From contig OZ024725.1 in NCBI GenBank assembly GCA_964016875.1, positions 48,033,927 through 48,097,926 of the forward strand: a DNA stretch of 64,000 nucleotides, written 5' to 3'. The DNA comes from Fallopia convolvulus (lineage: Eukaryota; Streptophyta; Magnoliopsida; Caryophyllales; Polygonaceae). Position 1 is the first letter of the stretch, and each line of letters opens with the position of its first letter. Positions 33,849-47,215 of the stretch are shown here, in pieces. The position numbers were made by a program, and so were the translations under genes. The notes under the pieces were generated by a model, which was not told the DNA's origin, did not search any database, and saw nothing but the letters and a program-made list of their open reading frames with translations.

Positions 33849-35000
33849 TTTGCAATTTCTTACTCAATTACCCCACCCTTTTAATATTATATCAACCCTA
33901 TCTTCTTCTTCTCCAAAATAGACTACATGCCTATGTCTGATTTACTGACGTAGAATCAAAATCCCCCATTGCATGCCCTTCTTCTTCCTCTAGCTTGTAG
34001 GTGTAACACCCCTATTTTACAACATTGGGTATTACCGCCAGTGACCTCGGACTTTACCGTCTAAAGTCACCCAAGGCTTTTAGAATGATATAGAACATTA
34101 ATAAATGCGGAAATAATACAATACATAAAATAGGAAAGATGCTCCCGAAGAAGACTTGGTCTTTACAAAACACCTTACATTGCCTTCAAGCTTAAAGTTC
34201 CTTGAAATCGAATAGCAAAACCATCTTGTTCTTGAAACAAAGTGAAACTAAAACCAAATCGAAATGATAAATGCATCTTGAGAGCTCTCGACCTTCACTT
34301 CACGTCGCTTCACGCCTTGTTAGGGTTCCTGGATTCTGACATAGTTCGTGAGGGGCGATAAAATGCCAGGCAAAAACATGCGGAAAAGAAGAATTAGTCT
34401 AAGAGACTAAGCAAGCGGGAATGGAACTTCCCGAGGGTATTTCGGTAATTTCAAGTCTTATCGAAAGAGATAATAAGGTTGTGTTTACGATGAGGCTTAT
34501 TTATGTGGGGCTTAAATAGTACGAGGGAGAGCATATCTTAAAGTAGAGATAGCTCGATAAGCGAGAGAAGAGCTACTAGATTGTAGACTTCTTTTGGATC
34601 GAAAAATATGTTGGGAACGTTATTAATTCACACAAGTTAAAAACCTCTCGCGCCCTAAGCAGACCGAGAGCCGGAACGATCATTTGAGACCGGTCCGGTT
34701 TTGGTATCTTAAATGTGCATTGGGCACTTATCTTATATAGTGATGAAAAACATTCGGTTTTGTTAATGATTTTTAATAGAAAGAGGTGGGACTCGGATGG
34801 CCCGATCCACCAAGGGAAAAACTCAGTTTTCCGACACTTAGCTAGAGTCGCGCATCCCTCCTTGCAATCGGAGCGGATGGGATCATGATCCCGAAAGTCG
34901 TACTTCAAACACGTAGGCACTTACGACTTAGTAAGATTATATAGAGGCGTCGGCTATTCTGCGCCCCTTACTAGTTCGTTCGACGTTGATCTCTGAACGA

Positions 35001-35664
35001 AACCTGACTAATGTTGATAACATTGTTGAATTTACCCGAAACCAGATTAAAGAATGGAAACTAGCTGGAGTTTCGGACTCCCCTGGCCCCCGCAACCACA
35101 CGATTGGGGGTGAAGCAAGAAGAAATCATACGAAATGGGCAAAACCCAAGAGGGACTATATTAAACTGAATTTTGATGGTGCTGTGAATGCAGATGGCGT
35201 GGCTTCGTTCGGGTTCATCCTCAGGGACTCTGGTGGCTCTCCCATCCACATTGACGAAGGACTGATTGGTCGACAGTCCGTTCTGATATCCGAGACCATC
35301 GCCTTGCGCCAGGGACTTCTCGAGGCCGCAAGACGTGGCATTCCACCGGATCCAGATTGAAGGCGATAATTTGCAGTTGGTCAAGGCCGTGCTCGGTGAC
35401 TGGCGCTGCCCGTGGGAGATTGAGCTGCTGCGTTCGGACATCCACTGTTTGCTTGCCCGGTTCCAGAATTGGAGTATCACTCACGTCTATCGGGAGTGCA
35501 ATTCTGTGGCGGACTTCATCGCTGGATCTTTCAGACGTGTCTCTTCCTTCCCGCTTGCAGTTGATCCGGGTTTACTTACCCTCATCCGTCAGGATGCTCT
35601 AGGGCGACCACTAGACTGTTAGTGGTCACCCTAATTACTTTCCTTATCAAAAAGAAAAAAAAAG
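35001..35664 (+). pseudogene. LINE 3' fragment: RNase H domain, one frameshift
   Basis: The first frame (35001-35360) has KLNFDGAVNADGVASFGFI and SETIALRQGLLEA. After a frame change near 35340 the second frame (to 35622) has IEGDNLQLVKAV and HVYRECNSVADFIAGS. The four RNase H carboxylates (D in NFDG, E in SETIAL, D in EGDN, D in VADF) are all present. This is the RVT_3/RNase H type found at the end of plant LINEs. It ends in an A-rich tail (35649-35663), as expected for a 5'-truncated LINE. No target duplication is seen. Confidence 0.75.
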
Positions 35665-36910
35665 GTAACTTTCCTAAAATCAACATATATTAAAATAATC
35701 TCATTTATTTTATTCACATAATTCTTCTCATATTATAGGGTTTATAAAAACATGATCATGGCTTAATAGATATCTTACTTTACTTATAGACATAATATCT
35801 TAGGTGACAAAAGAATATCTTTGCCATATTTTAATTATTTCTTTTCATGCAAGTAATCCACATAACTATATATTATCATAAATTCAATCTAAGATCAAAA
35901 ATTTTATATTTAAAATAGAACTTATGTCTTGTAAGAAATCTCTATACTTAGAGATATATTAAACTAACATTTTTTTTTCTTAAATGCTAACTTTAGTAAT
36001 ATGACTATTGTTTTTAATATCTTTTTATAAGATCAATATCTAGTATCCAACTATAGTTCATGACTACAACTTTTATAACAATATTTTTTATAAAAGTTCC
36101 CCTACAAATTATTTAGAATAATTATTATTATTATAATATGTCATAAGAATCTTATCACCACTATCATATATTATGAATAAAACTATCTCTATGGCAATTC
36201 TCTACACCTAGAGGTATGGCAATTTTAAATAATGATTTTGTTATTATTATCATAGTATTTGATTTCATAAATCTTTAACTTCTCTAAAGGTAATGGCATT
36301 ATCTTATACAAATTTTGTTTCTTTATAAAGGTAATATTTTTAACATTAAGAACTATACCTCATATGCTATATTTTTATAAAACCCCTTTAATATTATGAA
36401 AAAAAAACATGCCTTGCATAATTTTAAAATACCATAATAATTTAAGTATATTAGTAGGATTTAAATTTACCATAATAACTCTAATTAGTTTCTCTCCTAC
36501 AACTACCAAGATCTCTAACATAATATTTTATTTAAATTAAATCCTTATTTGATTTCTTTCTAACTTATCTAATAACCTAAAAGGACTAAGTTAACATGCA
36601 TGGGTATTTCTTATTAATAAAAACTTATTTTATTTATTTCATTTATTTCAAGTTACTTATTTTATAATAAAGGAAAAAGATACCTAAGTTAATATTTCTC
36701 CCATATTTAATCCAATATCCTTAAAATCATTCTTATGAATATTAAAGTTCTAGGAATTCATATATGCTTATTAAAAATTATATTACTCATAGATGGGCAT
36801 GAATTTTAATTTAGTTACATAATTTTCTTTTTAAAAACCCATTCCTAATATTTATTCAATTAATTTAAATATTAAATATATGTAGAAATTATTTTATGAA
36901 GATATATTAA
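35665..36910. other. AT-rich LTR body, no gene
   Basis: This is the R-U5 part of the LARD LTR, matching 45125-46348. No coding or RNA feature is seen. Confidence 0.7.
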
Positions 36911-37397
36911 TTAAGGTATGAGTCGGGAAATTATACCTAGCGATACCGAGACGGAAAAAATGGCACTAAAATCGAGATGGGGCGGAATGGGCTTGCTTCC
37001 TCCTCTTTTTCTTTTACTAAAAATATGATGGGCTAATATTGGACTTATGGGCCTAAACTTAGCCCAATAGTTGCCCAAAATTAACCCCAAAAGACACAAA
37101 TCACCTTCTTCCTCCTACTTGTTTCACGCACATCAGGAAATCAGAGAACCAGGGCTGAACGACGACGGACGAACGCCTGGTGGGCAGGGTGGCGGCCTTC
37201 TGGTGGCGCGCGAACGGTGGCCGGCCGGTGTGATCGACGGCCAAAGGGGTGTAAGAGAGGGTTTTTGAGGATTTTTTCCAAAAAAATCAGATTTGAAACA
37301 AAAATTAAGTTGGGGTTTCTAGGCTTTGAATGGGATTGAATTTGTAAGAGGAAGAGAGGAGGAAGTTTGTGTGATTTTTTTCATTAATTTTCAGCCC

Positions 37398-37405
37398 TAT
37401 TTATA
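37398..37405 (-). promoter_or_regulatory. TATA box of LARD 3' LTR
   Basis: On the minus strand CTATAAATAGGGC. It sets U3 at about 730 bases and leaves a very long R-U5 of about 3.4 kb. Confidence 0.6.
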
Positions 37406-37683
37406 GTGGAAGATCACCCCTCCATGGATCCATGTCAATGGAAATTCACCAATGGAAGAGGGGATGATTGATGGGGATTGGAGGAGGTTGTGCTTGTTGA
37501 AGATGACAAAGGATGATGCAAGGTTTTGGGTAGTCTTGCAAGCAAGGAGGTGGAAACAATGGGTGGAAACAATGGGCTAGCATTTACGTCAAATCAATCA
37601 GACTTCTTTGACTCTTGAGGAAGAAGAAGAAGAAGAGAGGGCTTATTATTAAAAGAGTGGTGAATTGGGTAGTCAAGTTACAT

Positions 37684-37763
37684 TAGCATAGCGGTTTGAG
37701 GAGTGTGTGTGTGTGAGAAGGAGATGCAAGAGGTCTCGGGTTCGAGCCCCGACTCTTGCCTCC
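37684..37763 (+). other. tRNA-like segment with A and B boxes (LARD 3' LTR)
   Basis: TAGCATAGCGG (37684-37694) fits the A box and GGTTCGAGCCC (37739-37749) the B box, separated by a GT run. GCAAGAG...CTCTTGC brackets the B-box arm. It is in U3 and antisense to the LTR, as in the solo LTR. Confidence 0.6.
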
Positions 37764-40700
37764 TTTTAATTTAATTTGCATTGTACTATTTTTAGCTTTG
37801 TAATATCCCAATATTAAATAAATTTTCGGAATTTAATATCACTCTATTTTATTTGATTGACTTTTACATTTTAACAATCCTTTATCATATTTTCATAATT
37901 CAAAAAAAATTATAAAAATAATTAGGCTCTCTTTTTAAGAAAAAATATTTAAATAGATATCCGACTATAATATATTTACTGAAATTCTTAATTGTCATTG
38001 TAATAAACTTCTATAATCTCTTTATAATTTAACATAAAATTATAAAGTTTATTAAGTTCTCTACTTTAGAGAAAAGAAAAAAAATTATTGGAATAATTAC
38101 CCATTTTATTTTATTTAGAAATTAGCGGATATTACAATAGTACCCCCTTAAAATTAGTTTCGTCCCCTAAACTAGGAAAGACTCAGGGCGGTACAATGTT
38201 AATACGGAAGGTAGTTACTAATACTCACAACTTGTGAGGAAACAACAAAGGGTCTAGTACCCCCTTAAAGGACATTTCGTTCTTTAGTTAAGATGACTGT
38301 ACAAGTAGAAGAATTACTATTGTACCCTTTTCTTAAAGAATCGTTAAATTAGTATTCCTTAGAAAGATCCTCACATTTGAACTTATGTGGTTTAACGAAA
38401 ACGAGGGATTGGAATGAAAATCCAATTGTTTTTGATAGCGAAGTAGGCGGGGGGCCAAGCGATTTTATTCATTAGCTTGAGCCATACTGACGGAAGTTCT
38501 GGGTTGACATTCCCAAACATAAAAGTTGGAATACTTATAGAATAAGCATCCCCATCGAAGTGAGCGTTTAAGTGCTTCTAGGAAGCGAGTAAGAAAAGGA
38601 CTAATCCATTCTATACTTCTAGAATAGAGTCATTGCGGAAGAAATCTTTTAATACGGATATACGATAATTGACGAGATGGAATCGAAGTTTGAATATGTG
38701 AAAACATGCATAAAAAGAAGGATTTCGAATAACGTTTTCTAGAGAAGTTACTATTGGGATATGCGATGGTTATATCACGAGAGAAGGTAAGAATGTGTAT
38801 CATATCGTATCCGAATGTATTACCTATCGAGAAGTAGAACAAGCGTCTTTATATATTGTACGTTTTAATTCTTATAAGAAAGTAATTTTTTGTAAACAAG
38901 GTTGAATCCGATGGACTAAGTGGTTTCATCTCACCAATGTGATCAGTATCTGTGAAACAACCTCCAATATAATCCTTTAATATATGTCATCACAGGAACA
39001 AGGCCTGAAATTCTACCTCAACCATGTGATCAAGATGGGAGATAAAAATCCATCCTTATTCGCCACTGTGAACCATATACTTGGAATGTTAAGTTATTTA
39101 AACTTATGATATTAACTATTGTAGTTTGACAATGCAACACAACATGAAAAATATTTCTCGCAGAGGTAGGAGAAATTCGCATAAGAAACATGAACTGACT
39201 TACGTAACCTATTAATCAAAACTAAGCATCTGAAATAGGGCTTTCGTAATGAAAGTACCAACGAACATCTTTAAGACGGCTATGATAGCATAGAAGAGTT
39301 CAAAGTATAACACTTTGTGAAAGAATATAGTTGATGATGATATGGGAATTATTCAACTATGATTTGATTATAACCGAGGTTGAAATCCTATTGACAATCA
39401 TACAATTTTATGTCACAAGTACCTTTATTTGGACATAATTAGATTACACGGGAAAGGATAAGATATTCTTTTCGCTCATTGCATCAATCGTTGAAATTCT
39501 CCATGGCTTGGTGGTTGAACTTATCCACTTATGACGGGATACTTTTGGGCTTAAGGGGAAACTTCATATCGTGCATAATGCAATAATTGGATAAACTGCG
39601 TGGCCTTCCTCTCGACATACTTAGTCCTTTAACCTTTAGGGTCTAAGAGATCATTAAGTCTCTCATCTCTCATACCATAAGAGAGGAACGATTCATCATA
39701 TCAGTCTTAACTTTTCCCAGCTCAGCATGAGATGTTGGCTTGAATATAATTCTCTCGCTATTGGCTAACTCCTTTCCGATTTGTAGAGTGACACTATACA
39801 CCCTTTTGCTTCGGTGCAAAGATTACTTCTTAAATCTTTCCACTTAGGAGAACTAGTTGTGGTCAACTTTTAGTTCCTTTGCTGACATCGTCTTCTTTGA
39901 CGCTAATGTCTATAATATCCCTGTAAGGCTAGACAGCTTTACTTGAGGTGAAGTATGGCGTCATTTGCAGTTCTTATTTGCAGCTTGGTCAATTCTAATT
40001 CTGCTTGCTTCTTTCGGTGGAACAAAAGATATTGCTTCTGGCATCACTTATATTGCTGGACTTCTTAATACAACTTTTGTCACATCATCCAACAATATCG
40101 GCGTACGGTCCATTACACGACGATGTTCTTGCTTTTTATTTGGAAACTCTTTGAACCATCATTCGTGCCCGAACTTGAAAACTATTCAGGGGAATTCTGT
40201 TGTTGGTTCCTTGCGGTTTGACCATTGAAGATAAGAATCAACAAATTGTTCCCAAACAATTGTCATTCATTCGGAGATAGAGTAGGCACTTGGGTTATCG
40301 AAGGAAAAGTAATTGCTTTATTGAAATATCATCAAGAGGTTGGTTCCATGACATAATCTCGTTTAAGGAAGGAAATGCGGTTATAGTAAGGTGTAACGAA
40401 CTAGGCATCCTTATAATGGAATCAACGGTTGGAAATAACATCGAAGATGGCCTAGGTAAATACTTCAAATGCGAAAAATCGGGCCACAAACTGTCTTAGT
40501 AATCAAGCAACCTTAAGGCCTATTAGGCATACTGGGGCAACTTAGAGAACTTACAATCCAATTCCCAAAAAAAAAAATCTTGGTCCTAGCAACTTCCTTT
40601 CTAACTTCATCTTATCGTCGGGTCGACTTATCAAAATGGTGGAGAAGAAAAGTTCTTGATGTCGCTTTCACATAGTCCTATTATGGTTTGTTTATTCGAT

Positions 40701-41324
40701 TGACAAACATTAGATATCATACCAAGATTTCATATGTTGATTGAGAAAGCCACTACTACTTGTAGCTACATCCGTTTATTATATTCTTCATTGGTCAGAA
40801 TTCTCGACCACTCCTTTATCATTAGACCATTGTTTGTCCCCTCACATACCTCTCGATAATCTGTTTCGAGATCTGGCTAGGTGGAGACATGTTAGATCCT
40901 TGGTTGTCTAAGCCTTCCTCGGTGTCCTCTTTGGAAAATTCTATCTTCCCATGAGTCACTGGCTCAGTAAGTTTGGCTCTTATGGGAACATAAGTATTGC
41001 CCTTAGTTGGCCTGACTTCTTCTCATTCCTAATGCGCATGAACTTAGTTTTCATTACAACCATTTTCTGTAAATGGCTAACGATCGACATTCATATCGGA
41101 TATCCGTAATTCTATTTTTGGGGAAGGATATAGTTGTTTTTTGTTAACTTCCAAGTATAGGCAATAAATGACGTGCAAGTTTAGAGAAGGGGGGAAAAGT
41201 TTTTATTAGAACTCTTATGGAACGGATTACAAAGGCTTTATATAATAAGCCATTATACTAAGGACGGAAAGAAATACTGCCGACTCGACTTTTCAGAGAC
41301 AAAACGAAAGTCGAGAGGAGTGGA

Positions 41325-42056
41325 CTAGCTCACTCCTTTAAAACGAAAATTACAACTAAGACAAAGCATAGGAACGGTCGGGTAACTATACTTATCGAGG
41401 AAGTTGTCGTCAAAGAGGTTCTCATCATGAATCTCGTTCTCATTGTCCAACACTAAGTTGGTCTGCTCAATCTGCCTGCGACAATACGCATTCCTTGCGC
41501 GAAGTTCGCTTAGTTGGTCTTCGACTTGGAACTGTTCATCTGGTTCGCCCATTTGTCTGTTTAGCCAGCCTTCTTTACGCCTCTTTGAGAGATTATAGTT
41601 TATGTAACGGCTTCGGTTTGGATGGACGCCTTCAGGGGGAGGAATGTCCACATTCTGGTAGGACCTTATTTCTTCCGACCACACTTCCTTACGTTGGAGG
41701 AGATAGTCGTAATTTGGTTGACGAATGATTGGCGGATTTGGGCCACTGATTGAAGATGGGTTCCTTACTTGACAAATTTTCTTGGTGATGGGATGATTCT
41801 CCTTGAGTCCAGTTAGTCCAACCAACCATTGGGTATCCCATTGGAGTTTGACTTGATTGGTCATGACGTGAATTATCAACTCCTTTCTCGAGGTATTCTT
41901 CTTTGGGCTTCTCCTCCTCGAGATTTAGCTTGGGTGCATTTTCGTGGATTTCTTCTCGTAATACTAGCTCGGCCGCTCGGGTTATCCTCAGGGTTTCCAT
42001 ATGGCAAAAGCGGCAATCGAGAAAAGCCTCATCAAGCTCTTAAGCGGCTTTTCTAG
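41325..42056 (-). pseudogene. Degenerate gag-like block of the LARD-like element
   Basis: Two overlapping minus-strand frames (41689-42000 and 41325-41879) lie about 1.2-1.9 kb downstream of the primer site, where gag would be. They are rich in charged residues and Gln/Asn (for example QLSELRARNAYCRRQIEQT). No zinc knuckle or capsid motif is seen. A gag origin is inferred from position only. Confidence 0.3.
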
Positions 42057-43252
42057 CTTCGTCCCTGATTCGGGTTGGACTTCTAGTGAGTACCATTTTT
42101 TTTGTAGAGGAGAGAAAGGCGTTTGTATAGAATATCCTTTGATTCTATGCGACGAAGATATTGGAATGAAGTTTTAAAATTTTGAAAACAGAATTTTCAT
42201 TTTAAACACATGTACATCCTTAAAGAATTATAACGGTTTTAAAGTTTCTATCAAAAGCTCATTTATATGACTTTAAATTAAGAGAGGAACTTTTAGCGTA
42301 GAAAAAAAATTTTATTTCATATATGAAATGAAGTACTTATAAACCTCGGAAGGAGAGTTTAAGGATTTTTAATTGTACAATTTCTACCTCGGTTTTCGAG
42401 GAGATAATTCATCCTATTGTCGTTAAAGAAAGATCCTTTAAATCTAATTTCTGGGATTATAGGAAAAATTGGTGAACTTATTTCAAAATAAAGTTTATAG
42501 ATAAGAAGTCGGTATGTTAATGCTTTAGTAGAACTTGGTCTTTTTAAAATTTTCGAAAAAGACTTTCTAAATAAAAAGATTCCAATTTCTAGGAACTTAT
42601 TGTATTATAGTTTCTACTTATAAGTTACTCTTTTATGAGTTTTGATTTTAGACTTTCTATGAGTAACTTTAGAGTTTTCTTTAAAGTACTTGGAAGAAGT
42701 TTTTATTCTTGAAATCTACTTAATACTTGGACTCTTTTTGTTATTTAAGTTTTAAGAAGGTAGGAAGAAATTTCTTAAGGTTTACTTGGTATAAAGTTTA
42801 AACATAAAACATCATTTAGTTAAGGCTTTTCATTTTCTTGGTCTTATTTAAGAAGGTGGGGAAATTCTTTAAAAGATTCTCGTTATAAGAATTTCCTAAC
42901 TTGTAGAAGTTACTAAGATGAAGATTTTAAGTTTAAGAAAAATTCTAACTTAGGTGATTAAGTTAAAGAGTTGGAACATATTTATTACTTAAGTTCTTAG
43001 GAGGTAAAAAGGGAAGTTTCTAAAGGTTAAAAGTTTTAGAACTAAGTTAAAGTTATTAAATTTTAAGGAAAATTCTGAGCTAAGAAGTTTAAGTTAGAAA
43101 GTTGACACTTTTAAGTTTCTTAAAGGATATAAAGAAAGGAACTTTCTATAAATAGAAGTTTTGGTTTGCGGAAGAAAACTTAGGTTTTAAAAGTTCTCGA
43201 GTTTTGAAAATTTTCAGTTTTAAAAGTTTTCGGTTTTGAAAACAAAACATTC

Positions 43253-43265
43253 GGCTCTGATACCA
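43253..43265 (-). other. Primer-binding site of the LARD-like element, tRNA-Met type
   Basis: On the minus strand TGGTATCAGAGCC starts four bases after the 5' LTR end. It defines orientation and the boundary of the LTR. Confidence 0.9.
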
Positions 43266-46200
43266 TAATTGTAGCACCCCTATTTTACAACATTGGGTAT
43301 TACCGTCAGTGATCTCGGACTTTACCGTCCAAAGTCACCAAAGGCTTTTAGAATGATATAGAACATTAATAAATGCGGAAATAATACAATACATAAAATA
43401 GGCAAGATGCTCCCGAAGGAGACTTGGTCTTTACAAAACACCTTACATTGTCTTCAAGCTTAAAGTTCCTTGAAATCGAATAGCAAAACCATCTTGTTCT
43501 TGAAACAAAGTGAAACTAAAACCAAATCGAAATGATAAATGCATCTTGAGAGCTCTCGACCTTCACTTCACGTCGCTTCACGCCATGTTAGGGTTCCCGG
43601 ATTCTGACATAGTTCGCGAGGGGCCATAAAATGCCAGGCAAAAACATGCGGAAAAGAAGAATTAGTCTAAGAGACTAAGCAAGCGGGAATGGAACTTCCC
43701 GAGGGTATTTCGGTAATTTCAAGTCTTATCAAAAGAGATAATAGGGTTGTGTTTACGATGAGGCTTATTTATGTGGGGCTTAAATAGTACGAGGGAGAGC
43801 ATATCTTAAAGTAGAGATAGCTCGATAAGCGAGAGAAGAGCTACTAGGTTGTAGACTTCTTTTGGATCGAAAAATATGTTTGGAACGTTATTAATTCACA
43901 CAAGTTAAAAACCTAGCGCGCCCTGAGCAGACCGAGAGCCGGAAAAATCATTTGAGACCGGTCCGGTTTTGGTATCTTAAATGTGCATTGGGCACTTATC
44001 TTATATAGTGATGAAAAACATTCGGTTTTGTTAATGATTTTTAATAGAAAGAGGTGGGACTCGGATGGCCCGATCCACCAAGGGAAAAACTCAGTTTCCC
44101 GGCACTTAGCTAGAGTGCGCTCATCCCTCCTTGCAATCGGAGCGGATGGGATCATGATCCCGAAAGTCGTACTTCAAACACGTAGGCAGTTACGACTTAG
44201 TAAGATTATATAGAGGCGTCGGCTATTCCGCGCCCCTTACTAGTTCGTTCGACGTTGATCTCTGAACGAGACCATAAACAACCAAGGCCACAATCACACT
44301 AGCATAAATAGTCCTATGAGATAATAATAGCGAACTATACTAATAACCAAGGTCGTTATATCTAACAATCGATATTTTCTAGGTTCATTCGTTACTTAGC
44401 ACACAATTTGTTCCCAACATCGAGAATTTCACGGAAACGAATTATAAAGGTCACAAGGGGAAATTCCACTTGCCTTAACTTCCACGAGTCTACTATCGAG
44501 CTTGACGGAAATATTTGATTCACGACTTCGAACGAGAATCCCGACCTATCGACACGGAATTTACGAGCGAACTTTAAATACGAGTTTCTCCTAAGCTTGG
44601 ATTCTCTCTTATATAATTTATATAAGAGAAAAGGAATTATAAATTATTCTGATAATAATTTAGATGATCATTTAAAATAATAATATTCCTTTATTATTAT
44701 TTTGATCTTGTATTATCCTTTTTATTCCTTAAAAACAATCCTTATTCAATAATATTAAAATAATTTCCTTTACTCTCACTTGCTAATTTCTTAATATATT
44801 TAAACAAGTATAAGTATAACTTCCTAAAATATTTTATAACACTTGACCTAAAAGACATTTTAAGTGTACATACTTTCTTCCAATTAAAGAATTTCTTTTA
44901 AACAATTTACTAAACTTATTTTAAATTTCAATATTACCCCTTTTAATTTACAAAGGTTCATTATAAAGCTTAAAGTATTATTTTCCTTCCAAGAATATAT
45001 TATTAATAATATTCTCTTAATAGAATCTTATTTAACTACATAAGCCATATTATTTAAGTATAGAATAATTATAATCTATTTTCTTGGAAATTTCCATAAT
45101 TAGAACTTTCTACTACTTTATAAAGTAACTTTCCTAAAATCAACATATTTTAAAATAATCTCATTTATTTTATTCACATAATTCTTCTCATATTATAGGG
45201 TTTATAAAAACATGATCATGGCTTAATAGATATCTTACTTTACTTATAGACATAATATCTTAGGTGACAAAAGAATATCTTTGCCATATTTTAATTATTT
45301 CTTTTCATGCAAGTAATCCACAAAACTATATATTATCATAAATTCAATCTAAGATCAAAATTTTTATATTTAAAATAGAACTTATGTCTTGTAAGAAATC
45401 TCTATACTTAGAGATATATTAAACTAACATTTTTTTTCTTAAATGCTAACTTTAGTAATATGACTATTGTTTTTAATATCTTTTTATAAGATCAATATCT
45501 AGTATCCAACTATAGTTCATGACTACAACTTTTATAACAATATTTTTTATAAAAGTTCCCCTACAAATTATTTAGAATAATTATTATTATAATATGTCAT
45601 AAGAATCTTATCACCACTATCATATATTATGAATAAAACTATCTCTATGGCAATTCTCTACACCTAGAGGTATGGCAATTTTAAATAATGATTTTGTTAT
45701 TATTATCATAGTATTTGATTTCATAAATCTTTAACTTCTCTAAAGGTAATGGCATTATCTTATACAAACTTTGTTTCTTTATAAAGGTAATATTTTTAAC
45801 ATTAAGAACTATACCTCATATGCTATATTTTTATAAAACCCCTTTAATATTATGAAAAAAAAACATGCCTTGCATATTTTTAACTTAGTCCTTTTAGGTT
45901 AAATTTACCATAATAACTCTAATTAGTTTCTCTCCTACAACTACCAAGATCTCTAACATAATATTTTATTTAAATTAAATCCTTATTTGATTTCTTTCTA
46001 ACTTATCTAATAACCTAAAAGGACTAAGTTAACATGCATGGGTATTTCTTATTAATAAAAACTTATTTTATTTATTTCATTTATTTCAAGTTACTTATTT
46101 TATAATAAAGGAAAAAGATACCTAAGTTAATATTTCTCCCATATTTAATCCAATATCCTTAAAATCATTCTTATGAATATTAAAGTTCTAGGAATTCATA

Positions 46201-46855
46201 TATGCTTATTAAAAATTATATTACTCATAGATGGGCATGAATTTTAATTTAGTTACATAATTTTCTTTTTAAAAACCCATTCCTAATATTTATTCAATTA
46301 ATTTAAATATTAAATATATGTAGAAATTATTTTATGAAGATATATTAATTAAGGTATGAGTCGGGAAATTATACCTAGCGACACCGAGACGGAAAAAATG
46401 GCACTAAAATCGAGATGGGGCGGAATGGGCTTGCTTCCTCCTCTTTTTCTTTTACTAAAAATATGATGGGCTAATATTGGACTTATGGGCCTAAACTTAG
46501 CCCAATAGTTGCCCAAAATTAACCCCAAAAGACACAAATCACCTTCTTCCTCCTACTTGTTTCACGCACATCAGGAAATCAGAGAACCAGGGCTGAACGA
46601 CGACGGACGAACGCCTGGTGGGCAGGGTGGCGGCCTTCTGGTGGCGCGCGAACGGTGGCCGGCCGGTGGGCTGGTGGTCGTCGGTGGTCCGGCGGCCAAA
46701 GGGGTGTAAGAGAGGGTTTTTGGGGATTTTTTCCAAAAAAAAAATCAGATTTGAAACAAAAATTAAATTGGGGTTTCTAGGCTTTGAATGGGATTGAATT
46801 TGTAAGAGGAAGAGAGGAGGAAGTTTGTGTGATTTTTTTCATGAATTTTCAGCCC

Positions 46856-46863
46856 TATTTATA
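46856..46863 (-). promoter_or_regulatory. TATA box of LARD 5' LTR
   Basis: Same CTATAAATAGGGC context as in the other LTR. This copy would drive transcription of the element. Confidence 0.6.
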
Positions 46864-47138
46864 GTGGAAGATCACCCTCCATGGATCCATGTCAATGGAA
46901 ATTCACCAATGGAAGAGGGGATGATTGATGGGGATTGGAGGAGGTTGTGCTTGTTGAAGATGACAAAAGATGATGCAAGGTTTTGGGTAGTCTTGCAAGC
47001 AAGGAGGTGGAAACAATGGGTGGAAACAATGGGCTAGCATTTACGTCAAATCAATCAGACTTCTTTTAACTCTTGAGGAAGAAGAAGAAGAGAGGGCTTA
47101 TTATTAAAAGAGTGGTGAATTGGGTAGTCAAGTTACAT

Positions 47139-47215
47139 TAGCACAGCTGTTTGAGGAGTGTGTGTTTGAGAAGGAGATGCAAGAGGTCTCGAGTTCGAGC
47201 CCCGACTCTTGCCTC
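47139..47215 (+). other. tRNA-like segment (LARD 5' LTR)
   Basis: Same layout as at 37684. The A box has decayed (TAGCACAGCTG), the B-box core GTTCGAGCC is kept, and the GT run is shorter. Confidence 0.5.

Larger units (their letters stand above)
34002..38136 (-). repeat. 3' LTR of the LARD-like element, 4135 bp
   Basis: On the plus strand it runs from TGTAACACCCC to GGATATTACA. It aligns with 43270-47589 over its length, except that 35001-35664 (a LINE fragment) replaces 855 bp. The TATA box for minus-strand transcription is at 37398-37405. A GC-rich patch lies at 37130-37250. Confidence 0.9.
38137..43269 (-). other. Internal region of the LARD-like element, largely non-coding
   Basis: Apart from the gag-like block at 41325-42056, no convincing coding region is found on either strand. 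A short minus-strand phrase near 39880-39910 (DISVKEDDVSK) faintly resembles gypsy reverse transcriptase but is too short to call. Confidence 0.6.

Noticed and set aside
37071..37268. Plus-strand frame, also at 46509-46709
   Set aside because: Part of the LARD LTR GC-rich block and antisense to its transcription; the two copies diverge at their ends as expected for non-coding DNA.
39870..39915. Minus-strand phrase DISVKEDDVSK resembling gypsy reverse transcriptase
   Set aside because: Too short and without neighbouring reverse-transcriptase motifs in usable frames; could be chance.
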